Source of the DNA: Solanum dulcamara
Taxonomy: Eukaryota > Streptophyta > Magnoliopsida > Solanales > Solanaceae
Assembly (NCBI RefSeq): GCF_947179165.1
Contig: NC_077240.1
Location: 50,342,501-50,406,500, forward strand
Direction: 5' to 3'
Length of the DNA stretch: 64,000 nucleotides
Shown: one piece after another, positions 55,450-64,000 of the stretch
Layout: the number at the start of each line of letters is the position of its first letter
How positions within the stretch are numbered: the first letter of the stretch is position 1
The notes under the pieces: generated by a model
Database searches by the model: none
What the model saw: only the letters and a program-made list of their open reading frames with translations
What the model was told of the DNA's origin: nothing
Made by a program: the position numbers and the translations under genes

Positions 55450-56869
55450 AGTTTTTCCATTAATTCTCCTATTTTGATTTCTAGGGTTCATGATGTAAAA
55501 TATGGATATTTTTAATTATACTTTCTAATGATAATATCTATATGAATTATGTATGGGCTGATATAAAGTTTATGATCATGGATATTTTTAAGTCAATTGA
55601 TCATGTATTCATGTCTTCCCCTAATTTTAAGTATAATCTATGAACATGAATTTTCAAGTTATATTCTATGAGAAGTTTTATTTAATGATTTCAAAGGTAT
55701 TATTATGAATCTCATTCAAATTGATTATGTATCCAAGTTTTATCCTAATTTCCAAGTATGAATTATGTCTATGTATTTATTATTTATAATGTTGAAGGAC
55801 AATACCCTCATTTCACTTATATTATAAAAATGAACTACACTATAATTTTCAAACCTATGATCATGACTATGATATACATCATTATAATTTCTATGCAATT
55901 TATGTATTCTATAGGATTTGACTTTGCACCGAAAGTGGACTTGAGGTGGGGGATCAAAATACGGGGTCCTTATATAAAGTCTCTTGTCGCATAACTACGT
56001 GTCATCGTAGGTACAAAGAGATTAGAGGCAAATACCCAAATCTCTACGAGGTGAGTACCCAAAATATCAAGGCTTGGAGGTGAGTACCTGAGTCTAAGAA
56101 CTAGGAGTCAGTACCCAGTTCACACGTCTGCTTAGTGGATCCACTTAGGCATGTAGAATTCTACCATGGCAAGTAGTCTCCCCGTTTCCTTCGATGTAGG
56201 GGTAACATTGGGATTCCATGTTATAGCTCGCATAGTCTTATTGTCGGTTATAGTTCCTATCCCACATATGTATGATCTCTTAAGTATGCTATGATTTTAA
56301 ATTATGCTTTTAAAATTGTTTGGTCAATATAATTTTTTCATGACTTTACTTATCTCATATTGTCATGTATTTTACTTGACCATTACATTTCATAATTTAC
56401 GTTGCATGTCACGCCCTCATACTTAGTACATTCCAACATACTAATGCATACTTTTTGCCTACATTGTCCCATAATGTAAGGGTTGAGGTTGAAGATCATA
56501 TTCATCCACGTGGCTAGTTAAGTTTTTCTATCCGACGGTGTTTAAGGTGAGTCCTCATTTATCGGGGACTAGTCATCGAGTTGATTATTTTTTCAAAGAC
56601 TTTCGTTATGTTTCTTTTTGAGGGTGAGCTACGGACATGTCTTATCCCCCGCTCATATTCATAAGTAGAGGCATCTAGTTGGACAAATATTTTGAGTCTA
56701 TGTTGCCATATGACATTCCTCAATTTCTATTCATAATTTAGACTCTCCTATGATGTTTCCGCTTTTACTTTACCTTATTTATGCTTATGATATGTATAAG
56801 AGGCTTAGTTGGAGCCTTTTGGGGTTTCAATCTCCGTGTTACAGCAAGTCCCTAGGTTGGGTCATGACA
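55450..56869 (+). repeat. Element D 5' LTR, truncated at its 5' end
   Basis: Aligns with 59030-60447; the first 700 or so bases of the LTR (U3) are missing and E2 sequence abuts it. Ends GGGTCATGACA. Loss of U3 removes the expected promoter. The frame at 55758-55994 has a counterpart at 59336-59572 in the 3' LTR and is LTR sequence, not a gene. Confidence 0.8.
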
Positions 56870-56874
56870 AATAT

Positions 56875-56886
56875 TGGTATCAGAGC
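56875..56886 (+). other. Primer-binding site of element D
   Basis: TGGTATCAGAGC, perfect complement to the 3' end of initiator tRNA-Met, five bases after the 5' LTR end. Confidence 0.92.
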
Positions 56887-57087
56887 ATAAGATTTTTCAA
56901 GTATCCTAGGGTGTCCGACATGCCGCATGAAGTAGAGTCTTATTCATGGGTGTGAAGAGCGCCACACTTATGAGTAGGAGGCTAGGAGGCATTTTAGGAA
57001 TTCTCACTTCTTTCTTGATTTGTCATGCGATAAAGTATACTGTAGGTCTTTTCCCTCCTAACAATTATTCTTTGCAATTTTCAGAAG

Positions 57088-57530
57088 ATGCCTTCAGGAA
57101 GAGTTTCAATCCAGATGGGGATTAATATTAATGAGGGTGTTTTATTGTACAAAATGGTTTGGAATTACCATCGGTAGTGAATGTAAAGGTAAGGAAAGAC
57201 ATGGGTCAAGTCTTAGTTAAATAAAAGAAATTGATGGTTGATAAAAAAATTGAAAATATCTGAAAAGGGAGAGATAGAGTACCTAGTTATCAAGGTCGGT
57301 TTTGTGTTCTGAAGTTGATGCTATTAGACGAGTCATGATATTTAGAGAAGGAGTAGATGTTCCTTATTATGATAATTAAAGTAAGCTTATGTCATTTAAG
57401 GCTATGGATGCAGAGAAAGAGATAGATAGGATCTTGTTGTGTAGAATATATAGGTAAGAGTATATTGGTGTGTCTATTAGTAGGAGTTAATGCAAATATA
57501 GATTTGGAGATGCTAATATAGACATGAAAA
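57088..57530 (+). pseudogene. Element D gag remnant
   Basis: ATG at 57088 (MPSGRVSIQMGIN) is in the position of the gag start of the related elements, but the frame closes after a few codons and no zinc knuckle or NPPEF core is seen. It is a strongly decayed or deleted gag. Confidence 0.4.
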
Positions 57531-57830
57531 TTCTTAAGTGATGTTGATCAAGGGAGCCATAAAGTGGTTAGAATGGTAGGCTTGAATGTGTAGTTGTAGA
57601 TATGTGAATAATTGTAGTATTCTATTGATGACTTCTTGTTAAGGGCTTTAACTGAGTATATTACAGTTGTTATAGAACTAGGCTTGAATATAGTGATGAT
57701 GGCATATGGGTGAATGTACGATGTATTGTGTGTTTCTTTATTAGGTTTTGAGGTTTGTTGAATATGGGTAGTAAGGAGTAGTACTCTTGGGATAAATTTT
57801 CCTATAGAGGAGTAGTAGACTAAGGTATAT
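57530..57830 (+). other. Non-coding module shared with element C
   Basis: Plus-strand counterpart of 25960-26270 (reverse complement), lying in the same place between gag and the polyprotein tail. Confidence 0.75.
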
Positions 57831-57835
57831 GTGTC

Positions 57836-58100
57836 AATGTTGAGGAAGTTTGTGGTGATCCAAATTCTATTGTGCTAATAGCGAATGTGAGTATTGAAGA
57901 GAGTTTGACTTATGAGGAGATCCCGATTGAGATTTTAGATCGGCAAGTGAAGAGGTTAAGAAATAAAGACGTATCCATCAAAGTGTTATGGAGGAATCAA
58001 CAAGTAGAGAGTGCTACGTGGGAAGCGGAATCAGATACGATGAGGCGTTATCCATATATCTTCCTTTCACTCGAGCCTAAAGGTACTAAGTTGTTCATGA
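57836..58100 (+). pseudogene. Element D polyprotein C-terminal tail
   Basis: Reads SIEESLTYEEIPIEILDRQV, KRLRNKDVSIKVLWRNQQ and WEAESDTMRRYPYIF, closely matching element C's tail (25949-25695). One codon is lost in the KDVASVK motif, and a frameshift lies near 57865. Downstream to 58334 is the untranslated stretch with the ATTCGAGGACGAATGTTC motif before the polypurine tract. Confidence 0.78.
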
Positions 58101-58334
58101 TCAAATTGATAAAGCTCCTATATTTCAGTTCCATATGTCATTCATATGCATGCATGATTAATGAAAATGATTTTTTCTCAAGGACTATGTTTTATGTTAA
58201 GTATGAAGTTTACATGTTCTATGCATTTTTCAAAGTGTCATCATGTCCATATTGGGTTTCTAAATCCTTTTTCCATGTCTTTCTTATATTACTTGAATCT
58301 CATTCGAGGACGAATGTTCCCAAGGGGGAGATAT

Positions 58335-60447
58335 TGTAATACCCCTCAACATGCTCACAAGTTCCTTAAGAATGTCTTTGGAATAGGCTACTCAAGTAAT
58401 GCATTATCCTTAATCTTTTTGGAAAATCCAAGTTTGAAATATCAATCAAGGGGTCAAAACCTATAGTAAAATAGTCTCGGTGGACTTTTAGGACTCGTAG
58501 ATCAAATGATAGATTTCTCAAGGAACTGCATAAACCAGTAAGGTCCACGACAAGTCTGCATCGCAGAACTGGGAATGCGTTTTTAGCTGAGTTTAGTTTT
58601 TTTAGTGAGGGCACTTTAGACTTTTTCTTAAATTGTTAGCTAATGAACCTAGATATTTTTAGGACCTAATTCAACTCTATAAATTAACGTAAATACCTAA
58701 TTCTATTCATTCTTCTATAATTTATTTACGCAAATATTTCTCTCTCAATAAAAGACTCTCAAAGACTCCAAGTAAATTCACTCAAGCTATCCATCAAAAT
58801 ACTCAATTTCTTTCAAATTCATTGGTGTTATCACTTAAGGTATGTCGGTATTAATTCATGAATCCTTTCATCCATGAAGCTCAATTAATTTCTCAAGGTT
58901 TTCTATCAAACTAAAGTATGGTATTTTATGAATTTTATGATCTCTATTCCTATTGCATGATTTATGATTCAAAGTATGATCATGAGTCTATTTTGATATA
59001 AATTGATGGTTATTGCATTTAATTGATGAGTTTTTCCATGAAATCTCCTATTTTGATTTCTAGAGTTCATGATGTAAAATATGGGTATTTGCAATTATAC
59101 TTCCTAATGATACTATCTATATGAATTATGTATGGGATGATATAAAGATTATGATCATGGATATTTTCAATTCAATTGATCATGCATTCATGTCTTACCT
59201 TATTTCAAGTATAAGCTATGAGCATGAATTTTCAAGTTATATTCTATGAGAAGTTTTATTTAATGATTTCAAAGGTATTATTATGAATCTCATTCAGATT
59301 GATTATGCTTCCAAGTTTTACCCTAATTTCTAAGTATGATTTATGTCTATGTATGTATTATTTGTAATGTGGAAGGACAATACCTGCATTTCACTTATGT
59401 TATAAAAATGAGCTACTCTATGATTTTCAAACCTATGATCATGACTATGATATACGTCATTATGATTTCTATGCTATGTATGTATTCTGTAGGATTTGAC
59501 TTAGCACCGAATGTGGACTTGAGGTGGGGGCTCAAAATACGGGGTCCTTATATAAAGTCTCTTGTCGCATAACTACGTGTCATCGTAGGTACAAAGAGAT
59601 TAGAGGAAAATACCCAAATCTCTACGAGGTGAGTACCCGAAATATCAAGGCTTAGAGGTGAGTATCTGAGTCTAAGAACTAGGAGTGAGTACCCAGTTCA
59701 CACGATTGCTTAGTGGATCCACTTAGGCTTGTAGGATTCTACCTTGGCAAGTAGTCTCCCCGTTTTCTCCGATGTAGGGGTAACATTAGGATTCCATGTT
59801 ATTGCTCGCATGGTCTTATTATCGGTTATGGTTCTTATCCCACATATGTATGATCTCTTAAGTATGCTATGATTTTAAATTATGCTTTTAAAATGCTTTG
59901 GTCAATATTATTTTTTCATGACTTTACTTATCTCATATTATCATGTGTTTTACTTGACCATTATATTTCATGATCTACATTACATGTCACACCCTCACAC
60001 TTAGTACATTCCAACATACTAATGCATACTTTTTTCCTACATTATCTCATAATGTAGGGGTTGAGGTTGAAGATCATATTCATCCACGTGGCTAGTTAAG
60101 TTTTTCTATCCAATGGTGTTTGAGGTGAGTTCTCATTTATCGGGGACTAGTCATCGAGTTGATTATTGTTTCAAAGACTTTTCTTATGTTTCTTTTTGAG
60201 GATGAGCTACGGATATGTCTTAGCCCCCGCCCATATTCATAAGTAGAGGAATCTAGTTGGACAAATGTTTTGAGTCTATGTTGCCATATGACATTCCTCA
60301 ATTTTTATTCATGGTTTAGACTCTCCTATGATGTTTCCACTTTTACTTTACCTTATGTATGCTTATGATATGTACATGAGGCTTGGTTGGAGCCCTTCGG
60401 GGTTTCGATCGTTGTGTTATGACTTGGCCTTAGTTCGGGTCGTGATA
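58335..60447 (+). repeat. Element D 3' LTR
   Basis: About 2.11 kb; starts TGTAATACCCC after the polypurine tract and ends GGTCGTGATA (family GTGACA). Closely similar to C's LTRs and to 61254-63378. Confidence 0.83.
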
Positions 60448-60631
60448 GGTCCGTAGTCCTCTATTGTGGTTCTTCCTCTGCGGACTGAGCCTCTGACTCT
60501 CTTCTACGGTTTCACACTACAGTCCTTGAAGGCTTCTATTGTCAGCTTTTGGTGCCATTTTTCTGCAACTTTTATAAGAATTCGTCCTTCGTTCCTTGGT
60601 TGAGGAACTTTCATATTTTTGAGGTCTTACA
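60448..60631 (-). repeat. Element H LTR end, fragment
   Basis: Minus-strand LTR start TGTAAGACCTCAAAAATATG at 60631 with the polypurine tract on its high side. Only about 180 bases of U3 remain; element D abuts on the left. Confidence 0.6.
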
Positions 60632-61253
60632 ATATCTACCCTTTGGAAAAAATTGTCTTCGAATGAGAATCGTTGACATAGAAAATGACATGGCATGAGG
60701 ACTAGAAACCCAAACATATATACAATGACACTTGAAATGCATCAACCATGAGATCTTTAAACTTAAACATAAAACATAACTTTAAAATTCAACTTCATGA
60801 ACATGCATGCATATGAAGACTTTGGAAAAACTAAAACATAAGAATCTTAAACATTTGAACATGAATGACTTATTACCTTAGGCTTGATTAGAATGAAAGA
60901 GATGAGGATAACATTTCATCATATTTGCTTATGCTTTCTATGTAGCACTTTCGACTTGTTGATTCCTCCAAAGGACTTTAACGGAGGCAACTTCTATGTT
61001 CCTCAACCTTTCGACTTGCCGGTCCAAAATTTCAACCGGACTTCTTCATAGGTCAAATTCTCTTCAACATTCACTACCTCCAAAGTCACAATGGATTTAG
61101 GGACTCCCACACATTTCCTCAACATTGACACATAAAACACTGTTAAATCATGGTCATTTCCAAAGGTAATTCCAACTCATATGCAACTTTGCCAACCCAC
61201 TTTAGGATTCTATAAGCTCGTATATACCTAGGGCTCAATTTCCCTTTCTTACT
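60632..61253 (-). pseudogene. Element H polyprotein C-terminal end, cut by element I
   Basis: Minus strand: integrase C-terminal part and tail. From the low side there is ATTCGAAGACAATTTTTTCC (the motif before the polypurine tract), then a frame region near 60930-61130 giving the EILDRQVERLRNIEVASVKV-type tail and the VDPKSIVTLE-type linker. It stops in the KGKLSPRYI region at 61253, where LTR I starts in the opposite orientation. Stops are present. Confidence 0.7.
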
Positions 61254-63378
61254 TGTAACTATCCTCAACATGCTTACAAGTTCCTTAAGAATGACTTAAA
61301 AATAGGTCGCTTATGTAATGCATTATCCTTAATCTTTTTGGCTAATCTGAGTTCAAAATATCGATTAGGGGTTCAAAACCTGCAGGATAATGGTCTCAAT
61401 GGATTATTAGGACCTCGTATATCAAACTAAAGATTTTTTGAAGAAACTACGCAAAATAGTAAAGTCCACTTTGCGGACCTAGCAATGGTTTTCGGCAGAT
61501 TTAGTTTTAAGTAAAGGCACTTTAGACTTTTTCCCAAAATTATTAGCTAATGAACCTAAACATTTTAGTACCTAATTCAGCTCTATAAATTAACCTAAAC
61601 CTCCAATTATATTTATTCTTCTGTAATTCACCTACTCAAATATTCCTCTCTCTATAAAAGATTCTCAAAGACTCCATTGAACACTTTAAGTAAATTCACT
61701 CAAGCTCTCGATTAAAACTCTCAAGTTCTTCCAAATTATTTGGTTTTCTCGCTTAAGGTATATGGGTTTTTATTCATGGATTCTTTCATCCATGAATCCC
61801 AATAAATTTCCCAAGTTTTTATCGAATTAAAGTATGGTATTTTTGTGGATTTTATGATCTCTATTACAATTGCATAAATTATGATTCAAATTATAATTAT
61901 GAGTCAATTTTGATATAAATTGATGATTATTGTATTGAATTGAAGAGTTTTTCTATGAATTCTCCTATTTTGATCTCTAGGGTTCATGATGTAATATAAG
62001 TTTTTTCAATTATACTTTCTAATGATATTATCTTTATGAATTATGTATGGGATGATAAAAAGTATGTGATCATGCATGTTTTCACATCAATTACATGATT
62101 TTCAAGTCAATTGATCATGCATTGATGTTTTACCCAAATTTCCAAGTATGAATTATGATTATGTATTTCAATTATGATCATAGACTATAAGTATGTTTCA
62201 AATTTATAATTTTCATGTAAATTATGGAAAGGATGACTTCAGGCCCAATGTAGTGCTTTAAAGCCTAATGATATGAACTATGTATGTATGATTTGTAATG
62301 TGGAAGGACAATACCCGCATTGCACTTATGCTATAAAAATGAGCTACTTTATATTTTCAAACCTATGATCATGACTATGATATATGTCATTTATGATTTT
62401 TATGTTATGTATGTATTCCGTGGGATTTGACTTAGCACCGAATGTGGACTTGAGGTGGGGACTCAAAATATGGGGTCCTTATATAAAGTTTCTTGTCCCA
62501 AAACTACATGCCACTGTAGGAACAAAGGAATTAGAAGTGAATATCCAAATCTCTAAGAGGTGATTACCCAAAATACCAAAGCTTGAAGGTGAGTACACAA
62601 GTCTGAGAACTAGGGGTGAGTACCGGGTACACATAACCGCTTAGTAGATCCACTTAGGCATGTAGAGTCTACCTTGGCAAGTAGATTCCCTTTTTTCTTC
62701 ATTGTTTGGGGAGACAACGGGATTCCATGTTATAGATCACATGGTCTTATTGGCGTTTATAGTTCCTATCCCACATATATATGATCTCTTATGTATGTCA
62801 TGATTTAAATTATGCTTTTTAAACATTTTGGTCAATATGATTTTCTTATGACTTTACTTATCTCATCTTATCATGTGTTTTACTTTACCATTGCATCCCA
62901 TGATTTATGTTGCATGTCATGCCCTCATAGTTAGTACATTCCAATATACTAATGCATACTCTTTTTATACATTGTCTCATAATGTAGTGGTTGAGATTGA
63001 ATATCATATTCATCCACGTGGCTAGTTAAGCTTTCCTATCCGTCGGTATTTGTGGTGAGTCCTCATTTATTAGGGACTAGACATCATGTTGGTTTTTGCT
63101 TTCAAGGAATTTTGTTATGTTTCATATTGAGGGTGAGCTAGGGAAATGTCTTCGCCCTAGCCTATACTCATGAGTAGAGGCATCTAGTTGGACAAATGTT
63201 TCAAGTTTATGTTGTCATGTGACATTCTTTATTTACTATTCAGAGTTTAGACTCTCTTATGATGTTTCCACTTTTAATTTACCTTATGTATGCTTATGAT
63301 ATATACAAGAGGTTTGGTTGGATCCCTTTGAGGTTTTGATCGCCATATTATGACTAGGCCTTAGGTCGGGTCGTGACA
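61254..63378 (+). repeat. Element I 5' LTR
   Basis: About 2.13 kb, TGTAACTATCC to GGGTCGTGACA, same family as the D and C LTRs. A decayed primer-binding site (TTGTATTAGAGC, about 63383-63394) follows, so it is a 5' LTR, not a solo LTR. It lies inside element H's polyprotein region. Confidence 0.8.
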
Positions 63379-63559
63379 AACTTTGTATTAGAGCAGAAGG
63401 TTCAAGTGTCCTAGGGTATCAAACATGTCGTGTCAAGTAGATTCTTATTCATGGTTGTGTAGTGCGCCACATCTATGAGTAGGAGGCTATGAGACATTTT
63501 AGGAATTCTCACTTCTTTTATGATCTATGTCATGCAGTAGAGTGTATTCTAAGACTTCC
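63379..63559 (+). other. Element I internal region, start only
   Basis: Matches the first 180 bases of element D's internal region (56880-57050), including GCGCCACA, ATGAGTAGGAGGCTA and the run before gag. It stops at 63559, where another LTR-like start follows; gag is not reached. Confidence 0.65.
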
Positions 63560-64000
63560 TGTAATGACCCTTTAGGTCATTTTGTATACTATGGCTTTTT
63601 ATTGCATAAAAGACTCACCCCGTAAATTTTTAATGGGTACTTTGGACTAATTGATAACTAAGGTTCTTTAATTGAGGGGTAACTTTAGATATTTAATTTA
63701 AATTTGTGGTTAAAGTTTTAATTTAATTAATACCCTATACCACTTATCCCCTATTTATTAAATTAAAGTAGATTAGGGTTGTATTTTTCTTCATGAGTTG
63801 CTACAACTGAAACAAGAAACGAAACGAAAGAAGAGGCAGAACCGTGAAAAAGAGGAGATAGCGAGTAACAACATTCAGGTGGCTAAACTCAATTTCTTTC
63901 TGCATGTTAATTTCTAAGTTATGTAAACATATATATAGTTAGTGTATTTATTGTGTTCCAGTGAACCTTATTAGAATGTTATTATTATATTATTTTCATT
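63560..64000 (+). other. Probable LTR start of a further element, cut by the window end
   Basis: TGTAATGACCCTTTAGG at 63560 is an LTR-like start interrupting element I. The following 440 bases are AT-rich without a coding frame. The other end is outside the window. Confidence 0.4.

Larger units (their letters stand above)
55450..60447 (+). mobile_element. Element D: deleted Ty3/gypsy retrotransposon, plus strand
   Basis: 5' LTR (5'-truncated) 55450-56869, exact primer-binding site 56875-56886, internal region 56870-58334, polypurine tract AAGGGGGAG at 58322-58330, 3' LTR 58335-60447. The internal region is only 1.47 kb: a decayed gag start (ATG 57088), the non-coding module shared with element C, and the polyprotein tail. 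It lacks pol, so it is non-autonomous and belongs to the same deleted family as C. No target duplication can be given because the 5' LTR is cut at its left end. Confidence 0.83.

Noticed and set aside
55758..55994. 78-codon frame repeated at 59336-59572 as a conserved small protein
   Set aside because: The two are the same place in the two LTRs of element D; similarity follows from LTR identity.

Overview
The window reads as repeat-rich plant nuclear DNA, most likely from a Solanaceae genome (Solanum or Capsicum type; inferred from the style of the Ty3/gypsy LTRs, not proven). I found no intact host protein-coding gene. Almost all of it can be explained as nested Ty3/gypsy LTR retrotransposons, one very long L1-type LINE, and a scrambled block of plastid DNA in the nucleus (NUPT).

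Layout. 1-960: unassigned AT-rich DNA. 961-1461: two successive 3' ends of gypsy polyproteins (+). 1706-30545: the 3' LTR of the second one ('element B', +), split by two insertions. Element A (-, 2777-21677, target duplication AAAGG) lies in the B LTR and is itself split by gag-only element E (-, 6270-14395, target duplication AATAC). Element C (-, 22269-29832, target duplication TTCTT) is a second hit in the B LTR. 21592-31355 and 31356-49594 are two copies of one tandem duplication containing the tip of A, the right part of the B LTR and the start of another LTR (F). C landed in the first copy and the plastid block in the second. 31850-47910: plastid mosaic (rbcL, ccsA, 5S/4.5S, psaB, ndhB, psaA, ndhF, trnL-UAA, 16S, 23S, 4.5S) interrupted by the LINE (-, 32886-44071, 15-bp target duplication). 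48781-55449: partial LTRs F, G, E-like (+) and E2-like (-, with a 50-bp minisatellite). 55450-60447: element D (+), a relative of C. 60448-61253: minus-strand gypsy remnant H, split by the 5' LTR of element I (+, 61254-63378). 63560-64000: probably the start of one more LTR.

How the parts relate. The junctions give an order of events: B; A into B; tandem duplication; then C and the plastid DNA into different copies; then the LINE into the plastid DNA. E entered A independently. A keeps decayed gag, protease, RT, RNase H and integrase. C, D and E carry gag and/or a 3' polyprotein scrap but no RT, so they would depend on enzymes of other elements. The LINE is the least decayed coding unit: ORF1 (DUF4283 plus zinc knuckle) overlaps ORF2 (endonuclease, RT, RNase H) by ATGA, with only five in-frame stops in about 8.2 kb.

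Most unusual points: a 5S rRNA-derived segment inside gag-only element E; a roughly 712-codon open frame after the LINE ORF2 stop, in the same frame, built from repeated modules with splice-acceptor-like sequence; a shared non-coding segment replacing pol in C and D; and the datable stack of nested insertions and duplication. All boundaries were read by eye and may be off by a few bases, by tens of bases inside decayed LTRs.
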